Source: Pseudomonadota bacterium
GTDB lineage: Bacteria > Desulfobacterota > Desulfobulbia > Desulfobulbales > JAGXFP01
Direction: 5' to 3'
Length of the DNA stretch: 64,000 bases
Assembly: GCA_018823285.1 (NCBI GenBank)
Contig: JAHJIQ010000019.1
Coordinates: 37,410-101,409 of the forward strand
Shown piece after piece: positions 37,162 to 48,060 of the stretch. Every line of letters begins with the position of its first letter. The stretch's first letter is position 1. The position numbers and the translations under genes were made by a program. Under the pieces are notes generated by a model. That model worked only from the letters and a program-made list of their open reading frames with translations. It ran no database searches and was not told the DNA's origin.

Positions 37162-37974
37162 ATGGAGATAAGAGAAAAAAAAGCACTTGTTCTCGGCGGC
37201 GGCAAGGGAATCGGCAGAGATATCGGCTTTTTTCTGGCGGATCAGGGCGCAACCGTGGCCATGACCTACCACGACGACTGGCCCGACGAGTCCGCAGCCA
37301 TGTGTCGGCAACTTGAAGCCCTTGGTGGTAGTCACCTGGCGGTGAAGGTCGACCTGCGAGCCCCGGACCAGATACAGACTCTTCTGCGGAATATTGAAGC
37401 AAGCTTCGGAGAACTCCACATCCTGATCAACAACATTGAACGGGGCGGAATGCCCGTTGTCCACGGCCAATATGTCCCGGAGCAATGGACCATGGAGCTA
37501 GAAACAACCCTGATGGCTAAACGCTGGGTTTTCCATCACGCCCTGCCATTGCTTAAAAAATCCGGCGGATCGGTGATCAACATCTCTTCCATCGCCGGTG
37601 TTGTAGGCCGCAGCGGTCCGGCCGGGATGATTTTCAATGACGGCTACAGCGCGGCGAACCGGGCGATCTCACTTTTGACCGAAACCTGGGCGAGAGAGGG
37701 TGCCCCGAAAGTCCGGGTCAATGAACTGATGCTTGGATTTTTTGCCGGCCGACACGCTGAAGGGACCAGAGGATGGGGGATGCTGGACCGAGTACAACAG
37801 CAGGCGATTATCGACCACACCCTGCTCGAACGAACAGGCAATAGAGAGGATGTCCTGCAGGCGATCAGGTTTCTCCTGTTCAATGCAGATTTCATGACCG
37901 GATCGACCCTCAAGCTGGACGGCGGGTACACCCTGGGAGCGGATCGCGTCCCTCCCATGCCTGAAGGGGTTTGA
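37162..37974 (+). CDS. SDR-family protein lacking the catalytic lysine
   Basis: 270-aa classical SDR fold: LGGGKGIGRDIG cofactor loop, NNIERGG in place of NNAG, ISSIAG with Ser142/143, and DGGYTLGA near the end. The active-site Tyr162 is followed by S-A-A-N166 instead of the usual Y-x-x-x-K, so the catalytic Lys is Asn. Either the enzyme uses a different mechanism or it is a non-catalytic relative. The ATG at 37162 gives family length; the frame extends to 36997 but overlaps mltD. Confidence 0.75.
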   Translation: MEIREKKALVLGGGKGIGRDIGFFLADQGATVAMTYHDDWPDESAAMCRQLEALGGSHLAVKVDLRAPDQIQTLLRNIEASFGELHILINNIERGGMPVVHGQYVPEQWTMELETTLMAKRWVFHHALPLLKKSGGSVINISSIAGVVGRSGPAGMIFNDGYSAANRAISLLTETWAREGAPKVRVNELMLGFFAGRHAEGTRGWGMLDRVQQQAIIDHTLLERTGNREDVLQAIRFLLFNADFMTGSTLKLDGGYTLGADRVPPMPEGV

Positions 37975-38049
37975 ATAAATTTCTCCTCCGGGCAGACCGG
38001 AAACCAACCGGATACACCGGCTGCCGACACTCCACCTCCTGATTTCTGT

Positions 38050-38337
38050 TTACCCCGCATTCTTTTCCAATGCTTTCACCATATCCTCAACCGCCCAGAC
38101 CGGGATATGGTTGAACACATATTCCACCGCTACCTCTTTTGCCTTGTCCTTGTCCATTTTCTTGATGTCCAGCTCACCCATCAGCTCTTCGGTGTCAAAC
38201 CAGCAGATTTCCTTCCCGTTCACCCCGTACACCGTCAAAACCCGGCGATCCGGTTCATGGAGATGCTCCTCATCAACAATCTCGCCAACTATCTTCCTGG
38301 CAACGTCATATGGCACAAATTTCACTTCTTCAGACAC
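38050..38337 (-). CDS. Small acidic protein of unknown function
   Basis: 95-aa soluble protein, no signal peptide, no motif I recognise. It is Glu/Asp/Lys-rich with a predicted strand segment RRVLTVYGVNGKEICWFD and a helical C-terminus (VEDMVKALEKN). It faces the SDR gene convergently and lies 100 bp downstream of the dGTPase gene on the same strand. Coding status is supported by an ordered, low-complexity-free sequence and family-like composition only. Confidence 0.55.
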   Translation of the reverse strand: MSEEVKFVPYDVARKIVGEIVDEEHLHEPDRRVLTVYGVNGKEICWFDTEELMGELDIKKMDKDKAKEVAVEYVFNHIPVWAVEDMVKALEKNAG

Positions 38338-38437
38338 CTCTCGCTCTCCTTCAATGGATTATCGTTGTTTTATTTTGAACCGCCGGACAACAGTGTCCTC
38401 TTCCGGAAAAACCTCCGGAAGAGAAGCTTCTTTTCTA

Positions 38438-39499
38438 TCAGGTGTCAGGCACAAACAGCTTTCGATATAGATTCTGGGCATGTCGGTCGGACATTGAGGC
38501 AATGAAATCACACACCCTGCGCTCCAGAGATGACCCTGCCCCGCTATCCCCAGCCTCCTCTTCAAGGACATCCTCATTTTCCATAAAATAGGTATACAGG
38601 TCCTTCAGCATTTTGCTCGCCTTGACAAACTCATTATGAACCTGCGGGGATCGATACACCCGATGGAACAGAAAATCACGCAGGACCTGCATGGCTCCCC
38701 CGACTTCAGGATCGATGGAAAACTTCAGCTTTCGGCCGCCATTTTCGCACTGCACCGGAACCGTATGGGAAATAACCCCCTCGACCATGCTCATGATCCG
38801 TCTTGAATGGCTCACGCCCATAACCCTCTGGCACTCTTCGGGAATATCCTTCTCAGTAATGATCCGGCTTTGAATCGCATCATCAAGGTCATGGCTCAGA
38901 TAGGCAATGATGTCGGCATACCGGACCAGACATCCCTCAGCTGTCTCCGGCAGCTCATTGCTGTCGGCGGGAATCACTTCTCCGTACCCCTTGGAATGCT
39001 TGGCAATCCCGTCCCTGACTTCGTAAGTGAGATTGAGCCCCCGGCCATCGTTCTCAAGAAAATCGACAACCCGCAAGGACTGGCGAAAATGGGAAAACCC
39101 GCCGCTGACCAGATCGTTCAGTACCGATTCCCCCGCGTGTCCGAAAGGAGTATGGCCAAGGTCATGCCCCAGCGAGACGGCTTCAACCAGATCCTCGTTC
39201 AGTCCCATGGCCCGGGCCATGGTCCGGGCGATCTCGGAAACTTCCAGGGTATGGGTCAGCCTGGTCCTGCAGTGGTCCCCCGTGGGAGCCAGAAAAACCT
39301 GGGTCTTATGTTTCAATCTCCTGAAGGCCTGGCTGTAAACGATCCGGTCCCGGTCCCGCTGGAACGCCGTGCGGAGATGACACTCCTCCTCGGGACGCAT
39401 CCTGCCGCGGCTCTCGGAACTTAAGCAGGCATAGGGAGAAAGAGTATTTCTTTCTCTTTCCTCAAGCCGCTGCCTTACATTTTTCACTGATGTTTTCAC
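38438..39499 (-). CDS. dgt: dGTP triphosphohydrolase-like HD protein
   Basis: Deoxynucleoside triphosphate triphosphohydrolase of the dGTPase type (dNTP to deoxynucleoside and triphosphate). Family motifs are RDRDRIVYSQAFRRLKHKTQ, RTRLTHTLEVSEIAR and GHDLGHTPFGHAGE with the metal-binding H...HD...D. The GTG at 39499 has a GGAGG immediately upstream and is preferred; the frame runs to a TTG at 39514, and a later GTG at 39487 is possible. It follows the antiporter gene after 110 bp. Confidence 0.85.
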   Translation of the reverse strand: MKTSVKNVRQRLEERERNTLSPYACLSSESRGRMRPEEECHLRTAFQRDRDRIVYSQAFRRLKHKTQVFLAPTGDHCRTRLTHTLEVSEIARTMARAMGLNEDLVEAVSLGHDLGHTPFGHAGESVLNDLVSGGFSHFRQSLRVVDFLENDGRGLNLTYEVRDGIAKHSKGYGEVIPADSNELPETAEGCLVRYADIIAYLSHDLDDAIQSRIITEKDIPEECQRVMGVSHSRRIMSMVEGVISHTVPVQCENGGRKLKFSIDPEVGGAMQVLRDFLFHRVYRSPQVHNEFVKASKMLKDLYTYFMENEDVLEEEAGDSGAGSSLERRVCDFIASMSDRHAQNLYRKLFVPDT

Positions 39500-39609
39500 G
39501 ATCCTCCGTTGCAATGCGACAGGACTCTCCTACTAATCGATTTTCACCTTCATTTCAAGGCAAGGATCACCATGGGAAGTCCTGCAATCCATCCTGCGAA
39601 AACAAATCA

Positions 39610-41751
39610 TCAGGGAGTTTGCTCGGGGTTATGGACAATCAGCATGGGCTTATGACAATCTTTCGAGACCGCTTCAGCCAGTGAGCCGAAGATCAGCCTC
39701 TGGAAACGGGAACGCTTCGGGGCGCCCATGACCACAAGATCGTGATTCTCGGCCTCGCGGTATATGGTCTCAAGTCGGGAATCCGATGAAACGATCTTGC
39801 AGCAGAACTTCTTGCAGACAATTTCATGCTGCGCAATCCAGTCGGTCAGAATTTTTTCATTGTCGGCGACATCCCTGACCGGATGATCATAGGGCAGCAG
39901 GCGAAGAAGGGTTATGCTGTGTTCACCGACCAGAGAAAGGGCCTTGACGATTGCACTTACCTCCTCAAGCTGTTCCATGTCGGCCAGGGGCACCAGAATC
40001 CTCTCGGTATGGAGTATCCCGTAGAAACGGATGACCACCACCGGACAAACCGCCTTCTCCGCCACCTGTTCGACCACCTTCTGAAAACCCTGAATAGTTC
40101 CCTCTATCGGATAACCCAGAATCAGGCACTTCGTATTCTCCTCCAGTACCGCAGAAGATATTCCATCGGCAACATCCTTATCCCTGACCAGTTTTTTCAA
40201 CAGTGGATACCCCATCGCCCGGGTTTCATCCGTTTCCCTGAAAAACAATTTTTCCGGTTCCCTGATCACCACCTTTGGCTTCTGCACCCTCACTGCCATG
40301 GGGAGGGCGTGGAAATAATGGGCAATAATCGTGGCAAGTCGGGCAAGGCCACCCACCGTGGCGTAATGGGACGCGCCAAAAATCACCACCCCGTCCTGCT
40401 CCGCCGGTGGAACCAGCTTCTTCCAGGTCCATGGCAGAATGACAACCCCGTCATTGCTGCGCATAAGATTCTGTCGCTTTTTCTGGTCCATGCTGCCGTC
40501 TGGAGAAGAGGGGCCAGCCCCGCATTCAACGACAACACCTCCTGTCTCTCCTGCCCGGTGCAAGGCGAACCTGGTCAAAATCGGACCCACCAGCTCCGAA
40601 AGAACCACCCCCGTCAGGACCACCGGGGTGATAATTTCGGCAAATCCCGAAAGCGCCGGATTCCCGGAGACCAGAAAAACCAACCCGATCGCCACCCCCG
40701 CCTGCGGGGTTAAGGCATGACCAAGACAACTCTGGATAATCCTGGGGGCACCGGCAGCTTTCCCCCCCAGCCAGGCTCCGGAAATTTTCCCGACGATCCG
40801 GAAGAGAAAATAGGCCAGCCCCAACCACCCGGCGTAGCTTACCGCGGCCAGATTAAGATGGGACCCTGCCAGAGTGAAAAACAGGATGTGGACCGGAGGC
40901 TCAAAATCACGTACCGCCCTGAAAAGGCGGACATCCCTTTTATCATGATTGATGATGGTGCAGCCGGCAGCCATTCCTGCAAGAAGCGGTGACAGGTGAA
41001 GCATCCGGGCGCTTTCTCCACAGAGCAGCAGCAGGGCAAGTCCGGCGGACAGCATCTCCCCTTTGTTTTTCAACCTGTGCAGCACATAACCGATCACCAT
41101 CCCGGTTGACGCTCCCAGAAGCAGCGAAAAGCCGATCTCCCTAAGACTGACAAGAACCGTGTGGGCAAAAGAGCCGTTGCCACTGACCAGCAGATTGTTC
41201 ACCGCGGCCACGGCAAAGCCGAAGTACATGATCGCCAGACCATTGTCGACCGCAACTACAGCAAGCAGAGTGGAGGTAAGCGGCCCTCTCGCCCCGAGTT
41301 CTCTCGTTACATGCAGGGTGGTGGCAGGGGCCGTCGCCACGGAAATCGCGCCCAGCAGAAGCGCCAGGACCAGATAATCAACGAATTGCCATGTTCCGCC
41401 TCCCACTCCGCTGAATACCGCCACCAGATAGCAACTGACGGCAACCAGAATAAAGGAACCGGTGGTCTCGCCAACTCCGATATACCCCACCGATCTTAAC
41501 ACCTTCTTCACTTCCTTGAACTCGATCTGCTCTCCTATGCCGAAGGCAATCAGCATCAGGGCAATTTCCGAGAAATGTCGAAGCTGATCGCCCGATGTTT
41601 CTCCGGAAATGAGTCCAAAGCCGGAAGGGCCGAGAAGCACCCCGGCAAGAATATATCCGGTAACCGAAGGAAGCTTCAGAAGCTTGCCGATCTGGGCCAT
41701 CACCAGTCCGGCCCCGAGAAGCAGGGCAAATGCCATGGTAACCTGCTGCAT
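39610..41751 (-). CDS. CPA2-type cation/proton antiporter with C-terminal Usp domains
   Basis: 713-aa membrane protein. The first ~390 residues are a Na+/H+-exchanger domain with about 12 hydrophobic helices (VTGYILAGVLLGPSGFGL, later GHALTPQAGVAIGLVFLVSGNP). The cytoplasmic C-terminus has two universal-stress-protein-like modules (RILVPLADMEQLEE, DLVVMGAPKRSRFQRL). It resembles KefB/YjbQ-like antiporters; Na+ versus K+ is not decided by sequence. The start has a Met-Gln-Gln N-terminus and no strong Shine-Dalgarno. Confidence 0.85.
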   Translation of the reverse strand: MQQVTMAFALLLGAGLVMAQIGKLLKLPSVTGYILAGVLLGPSGFGLISGETSGDQLRHFSEIALMLIAFGIGEQIEFKEVKKVLRSVGYIGVGETTGSFILVAVSCYLVAVFSGVGGGTWQFVDYLVLALLLGAISVATAPATTLHVTRELGARGPLTSTLLAVVAVDNGLAIMYFGFAVAAVNNLLVSGNGSFAHTVLVSLREIGFSLLLGASTGMVIGYVLHRLKNKGEMLSAGLALLLLCGESARMLHLSPLLAGMAAGCTIINHDKRDVRLFRAVRDFEPPVHILFFTLAGSHLNLAAVSYAGWLGLAYFLFRIVGKISGAWLGGKAAGAPRIIQSCLGHALTPQAGVAIGLVFLVSGNPALSGFAEIITPVVLTGVVLSELVGPILTRFALHRAGETGGVVVECGAGPSSPDGSMDQKKRQNLMRSNDGVVILPWTWKKLVPPAEQDGVVIFGASHYATVGGLARLATIIAHYFHALPMAVRVQKPKVVIREPEKLFFRETDETRAMGYPLLKKLVRDKDVADGISSAVLEENTKCLILGYPIEGTIQGFQKVVEQVAEKAVCPVVVIRFYGILHTERILVPLADMEQLEEVSAIVKALSLVGEHSITLLRLLPYDHPVRDVADNEKILTDWIAQHEIVCKKFCCKIVSSDSRLETIYREAENHDLVVMGAPKRSRFQRLIFGSLAEAVSKDCHKPMLIVHNPEQTP

Positions 41752-42115
41752 CCTGAAATTGGTTCTCCTGAGATAATTGTTGCTGGTTTACCCGGCTTGA
41801 ATCATTACGCAGAATCGCATGAAAAATCAGGCGGCCCTCATCCCCGGAAGAGCGGGATAAGCAGACGGGTTTAGACAACACATTCTACCAGAACAACTCC
41901 CTGAGCGGAAATACATTTGCCGGGAATCCGCCTCCTGCTTTCCCGACCCATTTACTGTTCAACGAATGGATTCCACCCTGCCAAAAACAACTCCCGGTCT
42001 TCCCGACATCCACCGGGAAAGACCATTTCCCTCTTGCCGACACCCCGGATTGCTACTACTATGAACGCTTCATCTGAACGTATTGAGTGATAACCACCCT
42101 GAACTATTGTGCCGC
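41752..42115. other. Intergenic: divergent promoter region
   Basis: 364 bp between the leftward antiporter and the rightward deaminase. No gene, repeat or clear promoter was seen. Confidence 0.4.
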
Positions 42116-42628
42116 ATGAATAATGATGATCACACCCATATGCTGGCCGCCCTAGATGAGGCCAGAGGCGCACTTGCCGCCGGAGAATTCCCGGTGGGCT
42201 GTGTCATGGTCCACCAGGGGCGGATTGTCGCAACCGGCAGAAGAGTAAACAGCTGCGGCCCGGCCGCAAACGAGCTTGATCACGCTGAAATAGTGGCCCT
42301 CCGCAGCCTCTTTGCCGATGCAAAGAACGCGGCAAAAATCCCGGAGACGACCGTCTACTCAACCATGGAACCCTGCCTGATGTGTTTCGCAACCCTTCTT
42401 CTGAACGGTGTCCGAAGAATCGTTTATGCCTTTGAAGATGTCATGGGTGGAGGAACAGATCTTGAACTTGCTTCCCTCAATCCGCTCTATCGGGCAATGG
42501 AAGTGGAGATCGTCACCGGAATCTGCCGGGCCGAGAGCCTCGACCTGTTCCGCTCTTTCTTCCGCAACGGCAAAAACGCCTACTGGCAGGACAGCCTTCT
42601 CGCCAGGCATATTCTTGCTCAGGACTGA
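42116..42628 (+). CDS. Nucleoside/tRNA deaminase-family protein (CDA fold)
   Basis: Cytidine-deaminase-fold zinc enzyme with H56-A-E58 and P-C87-L-M-C90 zinc ligands. The TVYSTMEPCLMCFATLL and RRIVYAFEDVMGGG segments resemble TadA, guanine deaminase and related purine deaminases. It is followed after 18 bp by a radical SAM gene, suggesting an operon and a role in modifying a base or nucleoside. The ATG at 42116 is preferred over an upstream TTG at 42083. No clear Shine-Dalgarno. Confidence 0.8.
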   Translation: MNNDDHTHMLAALDEARGALAAGEFPVGCVMVHQGRIVATGRRVNSCGPAANELDHAEIVALRSLFADAKNAAKIPETTVYSTMEPCLMCFATLLLNGVRRIVYAFEDVMGGGTDLELASLNPLYRAMEVEIVTGICRAESLDLFRSFFRNGKNAYWQDSLLARHILAQD

Positions 42629-42646
42629 ACGGGAGAAGATTTCCAG

Positions 42647-43657
42647 ATGACCCACGCCGCAGTCAGAACCGTCGGCTTCAAACCGCAGGAGAGAAACGTC
42701 TTTCTCCACATCCTGACCGCCTGCAACCTCTCCTGCCGCCACTGCTATATCAATCCGGAGCAGCACGGCAGCGCAGCGATCAGTGAACAGACGATGATGG
42801 AATGGCTTGAGCTCTTCCACGACCCGGACAAGGAAACAAATGTGATTTTTCTTGGTGGGGAACCGACTCTACATCCCCACTTGAGTACGGGGATCAAGCT
42901 CGCCGGGAAACTGGGCTACCGTTCCGTGACCGTGGATACCAACGGCTACCTGTTTCATGACCTCCTGAACCGAATCTCCCCCGAGGATGCCGTCTTGAGC
43001 TTCAGTCTTGACGGGCCGGACGCTGAAACAAATGACCGGATCCGGGGTGAAGGGAGTTTTGCAACCTGTACCGGAAACTTGAAAAGTGCAGTAAAAAAAG
43101 GGTTCAAGGTCAGCGTGATCTATACGGTCAGCCGCATGAATCTTGATCAACTGGCCAAAATGCCGGAACTTCTTGCCGCCATGAAGGTCAACCGATTTTT
43201 CATCCAGGTCATCGGCCTGCGGGGAAAATCAGCAGCTGACGGTGCCGACCTCCAGCTGACCCCCGAAGAGTGGCTGGAAAAAATCCCTGCGGTAGCTGCA
43301 AAAACAGCCGGTTTCGGTATCACCACCTCCTATCCGCGGGTGTTTCTTGACGAAGGCGAAACATTCCATTGTGCAGGGGTGGTCGCCGACAACTATTTCG
43401 TCTTCCCCAACGGCAGGGTATACCGATGTCCCCTCTGCGAGGACCATCCCATCCACTCCCTGGAAATACAGAACAACCGGCTGGTCCATCGTCCGGGGAT
43501 CACCGAAGACCGGCTTTTTCCCCTGCAAATCCCTGAGGGGTGTGTGATGAACAGGATCCTGCAGCCGGGCAATATTCCTTACGACCGGTCGGGACGTCCC
43601 GTCAAACGCATCTCGTGCTGTCTGCTGAAAGACGAAGTGTCCCCGATCGCGAAGTAA
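42647..43657 (+). CDS. Radical SAM protein paired with deaminase
   Basis: 336-aa radical SAM enzyme with C26-N-L-S-C30-R-H-C33 and FLGGEPTLHPHL, then FSLDGPDAETND. C-terminal Cys residues (CAGVVADNYFVFPNGRVYRC, and CC near the end) suggest an auxiliary cluster. GGGAGAAG is about ten bases upstream of the ATG. Co-transcribed with the deaminase. Exact reaction unknown. The composite repeat C begins 5 bp after its stop. Confidence 0.82.
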   Translation: MTHAAVRTVGFKPQERNVFLHILTACNLSCRHCYINPEQHGSAAISEQTMMEWLELFHDPDKETNVIFLGGEPTLHPHLSTGIKLAGKLGYRSVTVDTNGYLFHDLLNRISPEDAVLSFSLDGPDAETNDRIRGEGSFATCTGNLKSAVKKGFKVSVIYTVSRMNLDQLAKMPELLAAMKVNRFFIQVIGLRGKSAADGADLQLTPEEWLEKIPAVAAKTAGFGITTSYPRVFLDEGETFHCAGVVADNYFVFPNGRVYRCPLCEDHPIHSLEIQNNRLVHRPGITEDRLFPLQIPEGCVMNRILQPGNIPYDRSGRPVKRISCCLLKDEVSPIAK

Positions 43658-43661
43658 TCAA

Positions 43662-43890
43662 CTCAACTTTCTGAGTTATGTTAATCTCCCGATAAAGCTG
43701 AGTTGAGCAGCTGGCCTGCTCTCACGAAACTTATACCCGAAGGGTGAAAAAATCAGTCATTCTGGCTCCTGGCTCCTGGCTCCTGGCTCCTGGCTCCTGG
43801 CTCCTGGCTTCTAATCATGGAGTGCCGCCATGGCTTGGGATTTTTTTATGACAGCAAACCAATATCTTAGACAAGTCAGAAAATTGAGTA
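43662..43890. mobile_element. MITE-like composite repeat, copy C
   Basis: 229-bp element in reverse orientation to copy A. The ends (ACTCAACTTTCTGAGTTATG at 43663-43682 and, on the other strand, ACTCAATTTTCTGACTTGTC at 43889-43870) form a 20-bp imperfect terminal inverted repeat. From left to right it contains the hairpin core (43693-43749), seven tandem CTGGCTCCTGGCTCC-type units (43763-43812), and a TTTTATGACAGCAAACC segment. No transposase gene. It lies between the radical SAM gene and tatC. Confidence 0.75.
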
Positions 43891-43912
43891 ATATGCGTGA
43901 GGCGGACAACCC

Positions 43913-44680
43913 TCAACCGGCGAGATCCTTGCTCTCCGGGGCCTCTTTCACCTTCTTTTTCCCTGAGAAAATAAAGAGCAGGATGATTCCGGACTCATAC
44001 AGCACGAACAAAGGCAGGGCCAGCAGGAAAGCCCCGAGAAAATCACCGGCCGTCAGCAGAAAGGAAAGAACCAGAATCCCGAGATAACTCAACCACCTCT
44101 TTTCAATAAAATATCCCCGGTCAAGAATTCCTGTTCTACCGGCAGCCATCATCAGAAAAGGAATCTCAAAGGCGAGGCCGAAAGCCAGAGAGGTTCTCGC
44201 CACAAAGGTCAGGTATGCATCAAGTCGAGGCATGGCGCTCAGTTGCTCCCCGCTGAAACTCATGAAAAAAGAGAGAATCCGGGGCAAGGCGATAAAATAG
44301 GCAAACAGCACTCCGGCGCCGAAAAGAATGGTCGCCCAGAACGTCACGGTCAGGGCAAGACGTTTTTCATGTCTCTTCAGTCCGGGGCCGACAAACATCC
44401 ACAGTTCATAGCAGAAAACCGGGAACCCGGCGCCAAGTCCGGCCAGAACAGAGATCTTCAGGTAACTGACAAATGCTTCGGTAAGATTGGTGTAGACCAG
44501 ACCCGAAAGGGAAGGCTCTGCCGCAAATATCGGCTTCATAAGAAAAAACGATATCTGCTCGGCAAAAAGATAGGCAACTCCGGTAAAAATCATCACCGCG
44601 ACAAACGAGACAATCACTCTCTGCCGCAGTTCCTTGAAATGTTCACCGAAAAATCCGGCGATCGGGTTTTCATCGGCCAT
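43913..44680 (-). CDS. tatC: Sec-independent protein translocase TatC (intact)
   Basis: 255-aa six-helix TatC, the twin-arginine signal receptor. Conserved [13 protein letters not shown] (E and LR) near the N-terminus, FQ-equivalent [18 protein letters not shown] and the [12 protein letters not shown] helix are present. It overlaps tatB by 11 nt, so the two are coupled. It differs clearly from the frameshifted tatC at 17079, indicating two lineages in one genome. Confidence 0.93.
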   Translation of the reverse strand: MADENPIAGFFGEHFKELRQRVIVSFVAVMIFTGVAYLFAEQISFFLMKPIFAAEPSLSGLVYTNLTEAFVSYLKISVLAGLGAGFPVFCYELWMFVGPGLKRHEKRLALTVTFWATILFGAGVLFAYFIALPRILSFFMSFSGEQLSAMPRLDAYLTFVARTSLAFGLAFEIPFLMMAAGRTGILDRGYFIEKRWLSYLGILVLSFLLTAGDFLGAFLLALPLFVLYESGIILLFIFSGKKKVKEAPESKDLAG

Positions 44681-45065
44681 CTACATTTTTACCGGCATCG
44701 GTTTCAGTCATTTCGGGAGCCGAAACGACATCGCCATCCTGTGAATCGGGATAAAGAGCCTTCCCCGGGCCAGCTCCATCCTCCAGAACCGGGTTATCTC
44801 CTTGGGGCCTGTTGCCCTCAATGACCTTGCGTCCGGCGGCGGCAAGCTCCTCGGGCCGTGAAAAACCCTCGGGCAGGTTCTGCTCCCAAGGCTTCGAGTC
44901 ATCCGCCTCTTCTTTCAGGCTTTCCTTGAAAAGATTGGCCGCTTTTTTCAACTCCAGAACCTGTTTTGCCAGGCCCCTGGCCAGTTCCGGCAATTTTTCC
45001 GGCCCGACCACGATAAGTGCGATACCCATGATAAGGATCAGCTCAGGCAATCCGATTCCGAACAT
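44670..45065 (-). CDS. tatB: TatB/TatA-type translocase subunit
   Basis: 131-aa protein with one N-terminal membrane helix ([20 protein letters not shown]), the [12 protein letters not shown] hinge and amphipathic helix, and an acidic C-terminal tail. The tail length and the partnership with tatC favour TatB, but TatA and TatB are hard to separate by eye. Confidence 0.85.
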   Translation of the reverse strand: MFGIGLPELILIMGIALIVVGPEKLPELARGLAKQVLELKKAANLFKESLKEEADDSKPWEQNLPEGFSRPEELAAAGRKVIEGNRPQGDNPVLEDGAGPGKALYPDSQDGDVVSAPEMTETDAGKNVDGR

Positions 45066-45229
45066 CCCTGTGATACCCTCTGAAAATAATTGCTGGATCC
45101 TGCCGGTGCGAACCCATCGTAATGAGGCTTTCCGGCAGGGAAAATAATGGAAGTGAGGTTACGGTATTTGCCATGCACTGTCAAGAAGACTCCTCCCGCG
45201 ACCGGGAAGAAGCACCCTTGTCCTGATGA

Positions 45230-46700
<1,471 letters not shown>

Positions 46701-46728
46701 AAATAACGGGCATCCGGCTATAAAACAT

Positions 46729-46770
46729 TTCCAGAGCCCCTTCTTGTTCTTATATAAGGTGGCTCTGGAA
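46729..46770. other. Hairpin between convergent genes
   Basis: A perfect 10-bp inverted repeat, TTCCAGAGCC (46729-46738) with GGCTCTGGAA (46761-46770), extended by CCTT/AAGG. It lies between purA and the leftward lipoprotein gene. There is no U-tract on either side, so an mRNA 3'-end stabiliser or factor-dependent end is more likely than an intrinsic terminator. Confidence 0.5.
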
Positions 46771-46787
46771 TGGAGCAGTTTGAACCT

Positions 46788-47408
46788 TCAGTTCAGATAC
46801 GCATATCCTGCCACAACGTCTGCCATATCGACCGCAACCCTGGCCAACAGCTCTGGAACCGCCTGGCCGGGAAGAGGTTCCCGCGGGTTTTCCATCACCA
46901 TCGCCGCCAGGACTCTTTTCATAAAGTTGTTGTCGGGATATTCCCACGGATACTTACAACTCTGCCTGATGTACCAGACCGTGTTCCCGGTTGAGGTGTT
47001 GATAAGCCTGATGGAGACATCCACCCCCGCCCCTCCCAACTCAGTACCGGAAACAACATAATTGACCCGTCCGGCCAGGACCAGATCCACCCCTGCTTTC
47101 CGTCCGATGGCAGCCGCCTCCACCGGATCGCCATACTCCTGATCTACCAGCTTTACCAGCGGAAACGATCTTTTTCCCAGCAGCACGTCCCGGAACAGCG
47201 CGGCGACCTGATCTGAAAAGGCCCCTTCCCTCCCTTCCGGGACCTGAAAAGGAAGCACCGCCAGGCTTGCCCGGCCATACACATTCTGCAGCGGATGGAC
47301 GTAGACCACCGGCGCCTGGCGGCCGGAATCACGACTCACCCGGCCCATTGCCGCAGAGCAGCCTGACAGTAGTAAAATCAGCAAAAGAACCGTAGCAATT
47401 TCCTTCAT
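46788..47408 (-). CDS. CsgG-like lipoprotein in FlgO cluster
   Basis: 206-aa lipoprotein: signal peptide LLLILLLSGC with lipobox, then SLAVLPFQVPEGREGAFSDQ, DLVLAGRVNYVVSG and a conserved INTSTGNTVWYIRQ strand. The fold pattern is like the CsgG/FlgO superfamily of outer-membrane-associated proteins. The ATG at 47408 has GGAGG nine bases upstream. Last gene of a leftward four-gene set. Function unknown. Confidence 0.7.
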   Translation of the reverse strand: MKEIATVLLLILLLSGCSAAMGRVSRDSGRQAPVVYVHPLQNVYGRASLAVLPFQVPEGREGAFSDQVAALFRDVLLGKRSFPLVKLVDQEYGDPVEAAAIGRKAGVDLVLAGRVNYVVSGTELGGAGVDVSIRLINTSTGNTVWYIRQSCKYPWEYPDNNFMKRVLAAMVMENPREPLPGQAVPELLARVAVDMADVVAGYAYLN

Positions 47409-47445
47409 ATCCATACTCCTCCGGCACACTTTTCCACCGTTGTCA

Positions 47446-48060
47446 TTACTTCTCATAGGCCGACAACCGGCTGTCGACCAAGCCGTCTCCTACCGCAAGC
47501 ATGGCATTGAGAAGATGCGATCTCTGCACCTCAAGACCGGCAACCGAAAGCACGTCCTGAGTTGCGGCTTCAAGCATTCTGACATTGAGAATCAGGGTAT
47601 CCGGAGTCAGGGTATAGGTCCCCGTCACCACTGCTTCGACCTTGTGCTGCCCGGAGAGAAGGGAGGTATCTCTGGTGAGAGCAAGCTCCCCGCCATTTTT
47701 CCGGACCATCACTTCCGACATCTTTCTGATCTCCACAACCCCGAAACCTTTTCTGAACATCCGGGTGGCAAGAGACTCGGTAATCGCCCTGCCGAAACGC
47801 GATGTTTCATAAAGATCATCAATATTGACAAAGGTGGTCAGAATCATCCGGTGATCCGGAGCCAGATCTTTCCTGAGATTTACAGTCAGCTGATTTGTAA
47901 TCTCCTCACTGATGCCGAAAAAATCAGGCGTAACGACCGACACGGTTCCGCCGTATCTCGCCTTTCCAGGCAGGCACCCGCAAAGCGCGATCAGGATCAC
48001 GGCCGCCGCAAGCAGACGGGCCATCGCACTGTTCACCTTGTTTCCTGCATCCATGATCAT
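47446..48060 (-). CDS. FlgO-family outer-membrane lipoprotein (copy 2)
   Basis: 204-aa protein with a lipobox (VILIALCGC) and the FlgO domain (TTFVNIDDLYETSRFGRAI, GVVEIRK, VVTGTYTL). In Vibrio, FlgO and partners stabilise the flagellar outer-membrane ring. Its ATG overlaps the stop of the preceding gene (ATGA); a second ATG at 48054 has a better-spaced GGAGGA. Confidence 0.82.
   Translation of the reverse strand: MIMDAGNKVNSAMARLLAAAVILIALCGCLPGKARYGGTVSVVTPDFFGISEEITNQLTVNLRKDLAPDHRMILTTFVNIDDLYETSRFGRAITESLATRMFRKGFGVVEIRKMSEVMVRKNGGELALTRDTSLLSGQHKVEAVVTGTYTLTPDTLILNVRMLEAATQDVLSVAGLEVQRSHLLNAMLAVGDGLVDSRLSAYEK

Noticed and set aside
39826..40713. 295-codon rightward frame inside the antiporter
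   Set aside because: Antisense to the antiporter C-terminal Usp region.
43830..44087. 85-codon rightward frame
   Set aside because: Begins inside repeat element C and is antisense to tatC.
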